64,000 nucleotides of DNA from Paenibacillus luteus (lineage in GTDB: Bacteria; Bacillota; Bacilli; Paenibacillales; Paenibacillaceae). A program made the position numbers and the translations under genes. A model generated the notes under the pieces. It saw only the letters and a program-made list of their open reading frames with translations. It was not told the DNA's origin and searched no databases. Numbering within the stretch: the first letter of the stretch is position 1; the number at the start of each line of letters is the position of its first letter. Location of the stretch: contig NZ_SKCD01000001.1 in assembly GCF_006542765.1 (NCBI RefSeq), positions 158,540 through 222,539 of the forward strand, written 5' to 3'. Of this stretch, positions 1 through 7,866 are shown one piece after another.

Positions 1-168
1 TTCCCAACAACGCTTGAGGATACCTTTGCATTCTTGCAAGCGTTCGAGCAGACAATGGTAGGCATTGATGCTGAAGGGAAATCAGAGGGGGTAATCGCCC
101 GAACAGCCGATCGGAGACTAATTCGGAAAATACGATTTGAGGATTACGAACGGACGTTCAGAAAATAG
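1..168 (+). CDS. RNA ligase-like protein, C-terminal end (5' truncated by window)
   Basis: An open frame enters from the left edge and stops with TAG at 166-168, giving 55 residues. It contains EGVIARTADRR followed by IRKIRFEDYERTFRK. This resembles the end of the nucleotidyltransferase domain of RNA ligase-family proteins, where an EG(V/I)-x-R stretch and a late K-x-RFEDY element close the ATP-binding pocket. The role would be joining of RNA ends, but only the tail is visible, so the family call is tentative. It converges on the minus-strand lipoprotein gene, with a shared terminator between them. Confidence 0.5.
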   Translation, partial: FPTTLEDTFAFLQAFEQTMVGIDAEGKSEGVIARTADRRLIRKIRFEDYERTFRK

Positions 169-251
169 GGATGACCTAGGCAGAGGCTTTAAAGATGTCT
201 GTTTCGCTTCTCGTCTAAATGGATATCCATCGCCTTGTTGGCTCGTATCAA

Positions 252-288
252 AAAGGCCCTTATGATCGCATGGATCGCAAGGGCCTTT
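252..288. terminator. bidirectional intrinsic terminator
   Basis: A 10-bp arm AAAGGCCCTT (252-261) pairs exactly with AAGGGCCTTT (279-288) around a 17-nt loop. A-rich and T-rich flanks lie on both sides. It sits between the plus-strand RNA ligase-like gene and the minus-strand lipoprotein gene, so it can end both transcripts. Confidence 0.7.
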
Positions 289-307
289 CAATAGGATCAA
301 GTTTTCT

Positions 308-790
308 TTATTTTAAAGTGATCTCTTTTTTCCAAGTTAATTCTTTGCCCTGCTCATTGCGGAACGTGAAAGTAACCTCTCCTTGTTCACCGTTCATTTT
401 GTCTGGATAAATAAATCCTGAAAACTGTCCGTTTCCGCTAATATAAAACCCATCTCCCCCATTGCCCCCATGCTCAGCCGCTTCCTGCAGCGTATTTACG
501 AACTGGTTCTTATCGGATTTCCACTGCATTTCTGACAAAGAATATCCTTCGGGCAGCTGCTTGACCTGAAAATCGAAGCTGTTGCCCTCAATCGGTTTAG
601 GCGTCTGGTCGATAATGATCAAGATTTCTTTTTCCGTATTCACGGAATCATTCGTCGCCGTACTTTCCTCCTGGCCAATTGGCGAAGGTACACTTTCAGA
701 CGCTTCCGTGTTCCCTTTGGTCCCGCAAGCACTGATCAAAAGCAGAACCAGCAATACAGCCAACCCATTGATCATTTGTTTCTTATTCAT
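308..790 (-). CDS. small lipoprotein encoded with a two-component system
   Basis: A 160-residue protein with a classic lipoprotein signal: a short basic start, a hydrophobic stretch and the lipobox ISAC, with the modified Cys near residue 22. It should be anchored on the outer face of the membrane. The rest is a linker rich in Ser, Glu and Thr, then a small domain rich in Gly, Gln and charged residues that I do not recognise. Its ATG overlaps the stop of the sensor kinase by 4 bases (ATGA), so it is translationally coupled to it. The kinase may sense through it or control its amount; this is inferred from position only. Confidence 0.75.
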   Translation of the reverse strand: MNKKQMINGLAVLLVLLLISACGTKGNTEASESVPSPIGQEESTATNDSVNTEKEILIIIDQTPKPIEGNSFDFQVKQLPEGYSLSEMQWKSDKNQFVNTLQEAAEHGGNGGDGFYISGNGQFSGFIYPDKMNGEQGEVTFTFRNEQGKELTWKKEITLK

Positions 791-2532
791 TTTCTCGTCT
801 CCGCCTCTTCTAGTGTAAAGTAAAATGAAACGCCTCGGTTCGTGTTCCTAGCACCAAATTCGCTTCCATGCAGCTCTAAAATATTTTCCACGATGGCCAG
901 CCCCAATCCGGTCCCACCGGATCTTCGGTCGCGGGAACGTTCTGCCCGGTAAAATTGCTCCCATATTCGTTTCAAATCGTCTTCGGCTAGCGGAGGCCCC
1001 TCGTTTTCCATATAAGTCGCGATTTTCCCGGGCGATAATCTTTGTATGTCTATTTGAATGATGCTGTGATCTGATCCATAACGGATAGCATTGCTCAACA
1101 GATTTTGAACAACCTGCTCCATTCGTCTGGCATCTGCCTTTACCATCAGTTCCCCAGCCTCCTGAATCGTTACTCGAAGCTGCTTGCTTTCAAGCTGATA
1201 AGAGAAGGAGTCCGCCACGTTCTGAACAAGCTTTGCCAGCGATAGCTCTGTGAATTGCAGCCGGACCGCTTTCGCTTCGTATTTGGAAAGCTCCAGCATA
1301 TCCATGATTAACGCATTCATTCGATCCGTTTCATTCACGATCAACTGCAGGTATCGCTCTCTTTTGTCAGCCGCCACATCATCCTGCAGACCCTCTGCGA
1401 ACCCCTTTACGATGCCTAGCGGCGTTTTGAGCTCATGGGAGATATTCCCGATTAATTCTTTGCGCAGCTGCTCTAGCCTTTGTTTCTTGTCCATTTCCTC
1501 TTGAAGCTCTCTATTGGACTCGGTAAGCTGCTGCAATGCTGTATTTAAGTTTTCGGATAATGTATTCATGCTCCGCGACAAATCTCCAAATTCGTCCTTG
1601 GAATGGACCGTAGGCTGTATCGTAAAGTCCAGCTGCGCCATGCGCGTGGCCAACCGGCTAAGCTTAACTAACGGAAACGATATCAATCTCGAGAATGCCA
1701 AGGACAATAAGATCACAAGAACAAGAATAACTGGTGTCAAATAAATAAAGTATCGTTTCAAAATACTGACGGCTTCCCCCACCGGCTGCAGCGAAGTCAT
1801 CGCAATGGCATAGCGGTCCTCAGCTTCCCCTCCCGGAAGCGAAAGCATAACGACCGCATATTGAATTCCGCTCCAATTGTCCGTCCACTCCATCTTTACA
1901 GGCAGGCCGTTATCCAATCGCTGCTCGTTCTGATCTACCACCTGCATCCAATCCGACAAGGAGCTTTGGATAAGATTATCTTGATAGAAAGGATTGAACG
2001 ACCGCTGCTCTGGAAGCAAAAGATCGGTTATTTTACCCTTCACGCGCATTAATCCTTCCCCAAGCTCCGACTCTGACTGCTGCACCTTTACGAGCTGCAT
2101 AATCGTATCCTTTTCATCCATAAAGAAGCCATCTACCACCAGGCTGTCACCGGTGCGAAGCCCCGAGGGGATATCTTTCATCATGGTGCCGTCCGATGAC
2201 AAACGGATCGTAATCACTCGGGAATCTTGCACAAGCTGGATAAAATAAGGATCGACGCTCACTCGCTCGAACCGATGGTTAACGATGGAAATGCTAGCAT
2301 CATGATGATTCATAAAATGGCCGAGCAGTCGTGATTCGTCGATGCCCCCAGCAGGTGTTGCGGCATACTCGCGTCCGAATTGTGCCACGCTGCTCTCCAG
2401 CCGGTCTATTTTGGATGCTCGGTAAAACCGTTCGAAAAACAGCCCCTCCGCCAGCATGACGAGAGTAAACACGACAAATATCATGGCAGCTGTGACCACG
2501 AATAGCTTAACTACAACACTGTTCCTTTTCAT
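787..2532 (-). CDS. membrane sensor histidine kinase (HAMP-HisKA-HATPase)
   Basis: A 581-residue sensor kinase. It has an N-terminal membrane helix (about residues 9-30), a long extracytoplasmic sensor region, a second helix (about 262-285), a HAMP linker, and a HisKA box ISHELKTP near residue 362 carrying the phospho-accepting His. The HATPase domain shows the N box NLLSNAIRYG and the G box GGTGLGLAI. It should phosphorylate the OmpR-type regulator encoded just upstream; the two genes overlap by 4 bases. The stimulus is unknown. The domain order resembles PhoR- and WalK-like envelope-stress kinases. All catalytic motifs appear intact. Confidence 0.92.
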   Translation of the reverse strand: MKRNSVVVKLFVVTAAMIFVVFTLVMLAEGLFFERFYRASKIDRLESSVAQFGREYAATPAGGIDESRLLGHFMNHHDASISIVNHRFERVSVDPYFIQLVQDSRVITIRLSSDGTMMKDIPSGLRTGDSLVVDGFFMDEKDTIMQLVKVQQSESELGEGLMRVKGKITDLLLPEQRSFNPFYQDNLIQSSLSDWMQVVDQNEQRLDNGLPVKMEWTDNWSGIQYAVVMLSLPGGEAEDRYAIAMTSLQPVGEAVSILKRYFIYLTPVILVLVILLSLAFSRLISFPLVKLSRLATRMAQLDFTIQPTVHSKDEFGDLSRSMNTLSENLNTALQQLTESNRELQEEMDKKQRLEQLRKELIGNISHELKTPLGIVKGFAEGLQDDVAADKRERYLQLIVNETDRMNALIMDMLELSKYEAKAVRLQFTELSLAKLVQNVADSFSYQLESKQLRVTIQEAGELMVKADARRMEQVVQNLLSNAIRYGSDHSIIQIDIQRLSPGKIATYMENEGPPLAEDDLKRIWEQFYRAERSRDRRSGGTGLGLAIVENILELHGSEFGARNTNRGVSFYFTLEEAETRK

Positions 2533-3209
2533 GGCTCAAGCTCGAATTTATAGCCAGAACGGATAACGGTTCGGATCAACCGTTCCTCGCTACCCAGCTT
2601 GGCCCGTAATTTTTTGATATGGGTATCCACGGTACGCAAATCGCCAAAATAATCGAATCCCCATACCGCATTCAAAATGTAGTCACGGGGCAGGACGGTT
2701 CCGTAATGCTTCATCATAAAAATAAGCAAATCGTACTCCTTAGGGGACAGATTGACCAGTTCTCCGCCAACCGTTACCGCATGGGCTCGTTTATTGACAG
2801 TCAAATCGCCGAATGAGAGGATATCGCCTTCACGGCCAAGTGTCCCTTCCATTCTCTTTAATAAGGCATTCGCTCTGGCGACTAACACCTTGGGGCTAAA
2901 TGGCTTCGTTACATACTCGTCCGCTCCAAGCTCAAAGCCCATGATTTGATCGTCATCCTCGGCTCTCGCCGTGATGATAATAATCGGCACATCCGATTTC
3001 TGGCGTATACGCCTGCATACCGACCAGCCGTCCATCTCTGGCATCATGATGTCCAACACGACCAAATCGACGATCGTCTGCTCGAAGATTTCCAGCGCTT
3101 GTCTCCCGTTCTCCGCCTCGTGCACTTCCCATTGTTCCTTCTTGAAATAATCCGTTATAAACTCGCGCATTAACGTATCGTCTTCTACCAGCAAGATGTT
3201 TCTCTTCAT
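2529..3209 (-). CDS. OmpR-family response regulator
   Basis: A 226-residue regulator. The receiver domain has the acidic pair ED near residues 10-11, the phospho-acceptor Asp53 in VVLDIMMPEMDGW and the conserved Lys in YVTKPFSP near residue 102. The C-terminal half is a winged helix of the OmpR/PhoB type (PKEYDLLIF, then the recognition region RTVDTHIKKLRAKLG). It is the first gene of the regulator-kinase-lipoprotein operon, and its stop overlaps the kinase start. It probably controls its own operon and possibly the secreted protein gene just upstream, but no operator could be identified. Confidence 0.93.
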   Translation of the reverse strand: MKRNILLVEDDTLMREFITDYFKKEQWEVHEAENGRQALEIFEQTIVDLVVLDIMMPEMDGWSVCRRIRQKSDVPIIIITARAEDDDQIMGFELGADEYVTKPFSPKVLVARANALLKRMEGTLGREGDILSFGDLTVNKRAHAVTVGGELVNLSPKEYDLLIFMMKHYGTVLPRDYILNAVWGFDYFGDLRTVDTHIKKLRAKLGSEERLIRTVIRSGYKFELEP

Positions 3210-3287
3210 TAATTAACACTCCACATCTATCTGACATCACGTTTACATCTGGAAATGAGACGTGTTTGCCTGTCAGCGTTTACGCCC

Positions 3288-3788
3288 TTATCGATTTACA
3301 GCATAAACTGCAATTTTATTATCAAACACGCTGATCCAGATTTCACCGTCGCCAATCATAATCCCCTTCCAATTGACAAAAACCTTATCCACGTCCTGGG
3401 CAAGCAGCTTTTTCTTCACTTGATCCGTTATGATTTGATTATACTTGGAGATAAATTGTTTTTTCGACGTAATTTCCACCGACTTTCCGTCATGGTTGAC
3501 CCGGAGCGGATAAGCGATTAAATTGGCAACGGCCTTTTTGTCGTTTGCGGCAACGGCCTTCTGCAATTTATTGAAAAACTCGATAAACGCCTTCGGATCA
3601 TCTATGCCGGCAATTTCGTATGGGTTAGCTGCCGAGTCAACAATAACCGAAGGGTTGGTGCCTTGCTGTTTGGCCGGGGCAATAACAGCGTGCTGTTTCA
3701 TCGTAGTGCTTTTCTGATCGGCCCAAGCATGCCCCGTCAAAGTCGTTGCAGCAATCGTCAGGCTTGCTAAAAATATCGTTTTCTTCAT
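3288..3788 (-). CDS. small secreted protein of unknown function
   Basis: A 166-residue protein with a Sec signal peptide (MKK, a hydrophobic core, then GHAWA as the probable cleavage site near residue 23). The mature part carries a compact domain with the phrases AYPLRVN, SKKQFISKY and NWKGIMIGDGEIWI. This pattern occurs in small exported alpha/beta proteins of unclear role. It lies on the same strand just upstream of the regulator gene, with a gap of 78 bases, so it could share the operon or be its target. It is the last chromosomal gene before the tRNA fragment. I do not assign a function. Confidence 0.7.
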   Translation of the reverse strand: MKKTIFLASLTIAATTLTGHAWADQKSTTMKQHAVIAPAKQQGTNPSVIVDSAANPYEIAGIDDPKAFIEFFNKLQKAVAANDKKAVANLIAYPLRVNHDGKSVEITSKKQFISKYNQIITDQVKKKLLAQDVDKVFVNWKGIMIGDGEIWISVFDNKIAVYAVNR

Positions 3789-3943
3789 ATTTCATAACCT
3801 CCGTCTCTTGTTTACATTTCCAAGTATAAAGTTCTCTTATGTACGCCGTGTGTACTCCAAATGCCCATTTGGACCCAAGAGAGAAGCTAAGCAAGTAATG
3901 ACTATGACTAAGTATTCTCTTGATCCTATGATTCCAACAAAAA

Positions 3944-3974
3944 AAAGCCTAAAGGATTAGATCCTTTAGGCTTT
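3944..3974 (-). terminator. intrinsic terminator of the tRNA-Leu transcript
   Basis: AAAGCCTAAAGGAT (3944-3957) and ATCCTTTAGGCTTT (3961-3974) form a 14-bp perfect stem with a 3-nt loop. On the minus strand the stem is followed by a run of at least eight T. It lies directly downstream of the tRNA 3' end, so it is the original terminator of that tRNA gene. Confidence 0.8.
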
Positions 3975-3986
3975 AACGTTTCATTA

Positions 3987-4041
3987 TGGTGCCGATGAGA
4001 GGACTCGAACCTCCACGGTTTCCCTCACGATTTTGAGTCGC
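3987..4041 (-). tRNA. 3' fragment of tRNA-Leu(CAA), probable ICE attachment site
   Basis: On the minus strand this reads as the 3' portion of a tRNA-Leu: an anticodon stem-loop with CTCAAAA (anticodon CAA), a variable arm, a T arm containing GGTTCGAGTCC, an acceptor strand and an encoded CCA end. The match stops at the anticodon stem; the D arm and 5' acceptor strand are absent and unrelated sequence follows. This is the usual footprint left when a tyrosine recombinase integrates an element into a tRNA gene: the duplicated 3' end marks one border, and the intact tRNA should be at the other. The parAB end of the ICE begins just to the right. Confidence 0.8.
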
Positions 4042-4091
4042 ACACTCTATTGCGACATGAGCAGAAGTTAAGTCCAAGAAGAGGAATATAA

Positions 4092-4137
4092 AACCCGCGA
4101 AAAGCCTTGTAGAATCAAGGTTTTTCGCGGGTTTTTT
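4092..4137 (+). terminator. strong terminator at the left end of the element
   Basis: A long stem, ACCCGCGAAAA then CCTTG, pairs with CAAGG then TTTTCGCGGGT around a 6-nt loop with one G/A mismatch, followed by six T on the plus strand. It insulates the parA operon from transcription coming across the tRNA junction. The rest of 4042-4292 holds no gene. It has a tandem GGAAAGAACT repeat near 4200-4222 and a small GGAGC/GCTCC hairpin just before the parA ribosome site. Confidence 0.75.
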
Positions 4138-4292
4138 CGTTGAATTCAGAGCCTATCTGACTTCCCGACAATCAGCGAAAAAGAAGCTGATTTTAGACGT
4201 TGGAAAGAACTCGGAAAGAACTAAAACAGAATCAGCCCGCTCCCTACCATTGACAAATTAACGGAGCGATTGCTCCAGGGAGGGTATATATT

Positions 4293-5084
4293 ATGTCCAA
4301 AACAACCGTTATCACCATTGCTAATCAGAAAGGCGGCACAGGCAAAACGACCACTGCCTACAATCTGGCTTACGCCTTATCTAATGAAGGAAAAAAAGTG
4401 CTACTCGTCGATTTTGACCCACAAGGCAATCTGTCCATGTGCTTTGGCATTGAGCAGCCGGATCAACTTCCATTCTCAATGTTCAATGTCATGAACGCTA
4501 TTATGAGCGATGAACCACTTCCTCCTACTGAGGAGTATATCCACTCGCACGGCAATATCGACCTCATTCCGAGCAACATTGAGTTGTCCGTTGCCGAGAT
4601 TAACTTGCGGGATGAAATGGGCGGGGAAAAAACATTAGCTTCCCTACTTGAACCGATGAAGCCGAACTACGACTACATCATTATTGACACCAATCCTTCA
4701 CTTGGATTGCTGACGATTAATGCTCTTGCAGCCAGCGATAGCGTGCTGATCCCCGTGAATCCGCAGCTATGGTCTGCTACAGGATTAACCCAGTTGCTCA
4801 GAATCATTGTAAAAGTCAAAAAACGCATCAACCCGCGCATTAGTATTGAAGGCATTCTCATGACTATGTGCAACACTCGCACCAACTTGTACAAGGAGGC
4901 TTTCCGTCTGGTTAAAGTTTACTACCGCGAAACCTTCCGCATCTTCGATGTGCAGATTCCTTTGTCCGTTAAAGTAGGCGAAGCAAACTTTTATAGTCAG
5001 AGTATTATACAGTTTGAACCCAAATCCAAGGTAGCCGCGGCGTATCAAGAACTAGCGAAGGAGCTGATGGAGAGTGACTGCTAA
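4293..5084 (+). CDS. parA: ParA/Soj-type partition ATPase
   Basis: A 263-residue P-loop ATPase of the MinD/ParA family. The deviant Walker A KGGTGKTT is at residues 11-18, the Walker B region is YDYIIIDTNPS, and the switch region is DFDPQGNLS. The start ATG has AGGGAGGG about eight bases upstream. With the overlapping parB it would segregate or stabilise the circular form of the ICE; many ICEs also use it to time excision. It is the first backbone gene next to the tRNA fragment. There is no N-terminal helix-turn-helix, so it is of the short Soj type and probably leaves transcriptional repression to ParB. Confidence 0.93.
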   Translation: MSKTTVITIANQKGGTGKTTTAYNLAYALSNEGKKVLLVDFDPQGNLSMCFGIEQPDQLPFSMFNVMNAIMSDEPLPPTEEYIHSHGNIDLIPSNIELSVAEINLRDEMGGEKTLASLLEPMKPNYDYIIIDTNPSLGLLTINALAASDSVLIPVNPQLWSATGLTQLLRIIVKVKKRINPRISIEGILMTMCNTRTNLYKEAFRLVKVYYRETFRIFDVQIPLSVKVGEANFYSQSIIQFEPKSKVAAAYQELAKELMESDC

Positions 5085-6087
5085 ACGTCCCGTTCCCAAA
5101 CTCTCTAGTATTGATGAGTTGTTGTTGCTATCGGAAAAAGACCAGCCATTGCTTGAACAGGCCAATGGAATTCAAACTATTCCCATAAATAAAATCAGAA
5201 TGTACAAAGATCATCCTTTTCGCTTATATGAAGGTGAGCGCTTGGCGGATATGGTGAGCAGCATTGAGAGCAACGGCATTCTTGTCCCGGTCATTGTGCG
5301 AAAGAATGAAGTCGATGAGAACGGTTGTGACCACGAAATGCTGGCTGGACATAACCGAATGAACGCGGCGCAATTACTAGGGATTGAAAAACTGCCTGCT
5401 GTTGTAAAGGAAAATCTTACTGATGAAGAAGCCCTCATGTATGTGGTCGAAACCAATGTGTTGCAACGCTCTTTTACCGACATGCTCCCTTCTGAAAAGG
5501 CCAAGGTACTGAATCTTCGTCACTCTGAAATGTTCTCCCAGGGCAAACGAAACGATATTATTGAGGAGCTTAAAAGCCTGGAAAACCCGCAGTACATCAG
5601 CGAAAATACAACTTCTGCCCCAGTGGGGCAGAAGTCTACCAGTCGGGATAAAGTTGCTCAAGAATACGGTTTATCTAAAAATTCCGTCTCCCGATTGCTA
5701 CGTATTGACAAGCTGATTCCTGAACTAAAGCAGCGTACCGATTTCGAGGAATTGCCTTTACGCTGCGCCGTCCATCTATCTTATCTGTCAGAAGATGAAC
5801 AAAACTTGGTAGAACAAGCTGTAGCAGAAAATGGCTTCAAAGTGGACATGAAAAAGTCCGAACTTTTGCAAGGCTACTCTGGCAAGCTCACCGTCGATCA
5901 AGCCATTAAAATCTTATCCGGCGAAGCCACCCGCAAGCCGCGTAATAAAACACCAGGCCCATTTAAGCTCAAATATAAGGTTTATACAAAATATTTTTCC
6001 TCCGCTCAAAAAACTGCTGAGGTCGAAGTGATCATCGACAAGGCATTGGAGATGTATTTCACTAATCAGCAAAGAAAATCAAACTAA
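5074..6087 (+). CDS. parB: ParB/Spo0J-type partition protein
   Basis: A 337-residue protein. It has an N-terminal ParB nuclease/CTPase fold (about residues 27-125, with the motif AGHNRMNAA typical of the C-motif region) and a central helix-turn-helix (VAQEYGLSKNSVSRLLR). The tail is basic and may form the dimer domain. It starts with GTG inside the end of parA (11-base overlap), so the pair is one translational unit. It should load ParA at a centromere site and clamp on DNA with CTP. A perfect 11-bp inverted repeat lies inside its own coding region. Confidence 0.92.
   Translation: MTAKRPVPKLSSIDELLLLSEKDQPLLEQANGIQTIPINKIRMYKDHPFRLYEGERLADMVSSIESNGILVPVIVRKNEVDENGCDHEMLAGHNRMNAAQLLGIEKLPAVVKENLTDEEALMYVVETNVLQRSFTDMLPSEKAKVLNLRHSEMFSQGKRNDIIEELKSLENPQYISENTTSAPVGQKSTSRDKVAQEYGLSKNSVSRLLRIDKLIPELKQRTDFEELPLRCAVHLSYLSEDEQNLVEQAVAENGFKVDMKKSELLQGYSGKLTVDQAIKILSGEATRKPRNKTPGPFKLKYKVYTKYFSSAQKTAEVEVIIDKALEMYFTNQQRKSN
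5611..5635. repeat. perfect inverted repeat inside parB
   Basis: ACTTCTGCCCC (5611-5621) and GGGGCAGAAGT (5625-5635) are exact reverse complements with a 3-base centre. The repeat lies in the linker-coding part of parB, just before the helix-turn-helix. It could be a ParB binding site, an RNA hairpin that slows translation, or a codon-level coincidence. It is unlike the chromosomal parS consensus. Confidence 0.6.
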
Positions 6088-6218
6088 TTACTCTAAAGAA
6101 GGGCTTTCACTTTGAAACTTATATTGTAATACTTTGGATGATTAGCTGTATCTTGACTAACAATAAAATCATTCTATCCTAAAGTTTCCCTTAATATCAT
6201 TAACAATATGGTATGAAA

Positions 6219-7232
6219 CTAAGTGGTTATACCTCGCTTCTTGAAGTAGTTTGTGAATATCATTGCCTCACTAATTCTAAACTCTAGGTAATCGCTTTTT
6301 TCTTCATCTAGGCTTCTTAAATATTCTTGAAAATCTAAAGAAAATGCACCAAACATTTGTAATCCATGTTCATGAAAAAATTTGCCTTTACTGGTATTTT
6401 CCTTTGAAGGGTTCAAAAAGAGGTAGTTACCACAATTACCCAAATTCCAAACATCATTCATTTCGACCTCATATCGTATATGACCACACATTGCATTTGA
6501 GAGCATTATTGCGTCTACATTTTTAAATTTGTCAGATTCAACATAAGATTTTTTGGTGAAGACTCCATCTTCCCCAAAAATATATGAATACCACTCATCA
6601 AGGTCTGATATTATATCGAGACTGACAACCAAAATATTTAAATCTTCCTCATGCGTCCCAATAAACTTCTCATTTGCACTTATAAGAAAATCCTTTAACT
6701 TATTATCTAGACGCTTTAATTCCTCAACGCCTGAGTAAACACTACTATCAATATTAGATTCAATACTCTGAACTACTGAATTCACCACTTCTTCACGTTT
6801 TGGAATTCTTTCATCTAAAAATATTTTCAATTTAGAGTTACTTTCAGCATCCCATCTATTACTTAAATCTGGCGTTTTTACTTCAATGTTAATTATCTGC
6901 TCTTTGTATTTAAAAGAACATTCAGGGTTTTTTCTTCCATTATAGCGAGGTTCGTATTTAAACTCATTTTTATAATGTTCAATTATATATGCTAGTACAC
7001 TAATTTCAGAAGCACTCTGGAGATAAGTAAATTGGGAATATTCAGTTGTAAGCAATAATTTTCTCTCTAGTAGTTCTTTCATTTCTTTCTGTGTAAGGCA
7101 AGTATCAAGAAGTTCTATTGTTTTTCTAAAGTCACTATAATATCTCAAATTTTTAGATTGAGCAATTTTCAATGGGTTTTCCTTAACTGCCCTACTCATA
7201 TACTTCTCTATCATATTATTAAATTCTGTCAT
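6219..7232 (-). CDS. PD-(D/E)XK-like nuclease candidate (cargo)
   Basis: A 337-residue protein on the strand opposite to the backbone, in visibly A+T-richer sequence. A possible PD-(D/E)XK core is present: Glu76 in a helix (SASEISVLAYI), Pro103-Glu104, then Glu117-Val-Lys119 in a strand (INIEVKTP). The spacing suits a restriction-like nuclease fold. The C-terminal half (about 190-337) shows no motif I know. It stands alone between parB and the DUF6075-type gene, a place where ICEs often carry single-gene defence or modification cargo. The role as a nuclease is inferred from the motif only. Confidence 0.55.
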   Translation of the reverse strand: MTEFNNMIEKYMSRAVKENPLKIAQSKNLRYYSDFRKTIELLDTCLTQKEMKELLERKLLLTTEYSQFTYLQSASEISVLAYIIEHYKNEFKYEPRYNGRKNPECSFKYKEQIINIEVKTPDLSNRWDAESNSKLKIFLDERIPKREEVVNSVVQSIESNIDSSVYSGVEELKRLDNKLKDFLISANEKFIGTHEEDLNILVVSLDIISDLDEWYSYIFGEDGVFTKKSYVESDKFKNVDAIMLSNAMCGHIRYEVEMNDVWNLGNCGNYLFLNPSKENTSKGKFFHEHGLQMFGAFSLDFQEYLRSLDEEKSDYLEFRISEAMIFTNYFKKRGITT

Positions 7233-7368
7233 TGAATGACCCCCAAGATTATTTTTAAGAGACTACTTATAAATAAGATTCGACAACATCCAATAATTCC
7301 TTCCAAAAATTTAGGAATCTTATAGAAAGAACTTCAAAATTATGCATATCTACAAGGAGGACGCCACT

Positions 7369-7821
7369 ATGTTTCCAATCTTTAAAGACATCAATCATGA
7401 ACAATTTTACGAGGGGAATATTCGCATGACCCACAGTCAGAATGACCCGTATCGTCAAGCTTTCTTTTACATTCTTGGTCTTACACCCCAAACCCGGCAG
7501 CATATCCATGATCTCTATAATTACGAAGAACAAGCCATTCGCCTTGAGGCACTAGAACAAGGATGGCAGACCAGCACCTCTGTCAAAATGACTCGTCTTG
7601 GCTTTAACCTGTACAACGGCTATACCGGAGATGCTGAAACCGGACGCGATCATCCGCGTAATTATAGTCCATATCAACTATTTGACACTGGACTGATGCC
7701 TTACTTTTTTGAAGCGATCAAACTTCGTTATACGGAATACGCTCAATCTCTGGACCTGCCGTACTTTTCCTTTCCACCAACAAAAACAGATCATCATTCT
7801 TCATATGAACACGAAGCCTGA
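7369..7821 (+). CDS. DUF6075-type ICE protein
   Basis: A 150-residue soluble protein starting at the ATG preceded by AAGGAGG at good spacing; an upstream in-frame ATG at 7342 has no ribosome site. It contains GLTPQTRQHI, then GWQTSTSVKMTRLGFNLYNGY, a pattern I associate with the small DUF6075 family found beside the giant helicase in conjugative elements of Bacillota. Function is unknown. It lies 45 bases before the helicase gene, so the two are probably co-transcribed. Confidence 0.7.
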   Translation: MFPIFKDINHEQFYEGNIRMTHSQNDPYRQAFFYILGLTPQTRQHIHDLYNYEEQAIRLEALEQGWQTSTSVKMTRLGFNLYNGYTGDAETGRDHPRNYSPYQLFDTGLMPYFFEAIKLRYTEYAQSLDLPYFSFPPTKTDHHSSYEHEA

Positions 7822-7866
7822 ATCATCTAGCACCTATCTAACTCCAAACAGAAAGGAGAGCCTGAT

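Noticed and set aside
2953..3240. 95-codon frame overlapping the response regulator
   Set aside because: Out-of-frame shadow of the regulator gene, rich in Arg and Gly.
4251..4292. TTGACA before parA as a promoter -35
   Set aside because: No acceptable -10 box at 16-18 bases; not listed as a promoter.
5611..5635. Reading the parB palindrome as a chromosomal parS site
   Set aside because: It does not match the TGTTTCACGTGAAACA consensus; kept only as an unassigned repeat.
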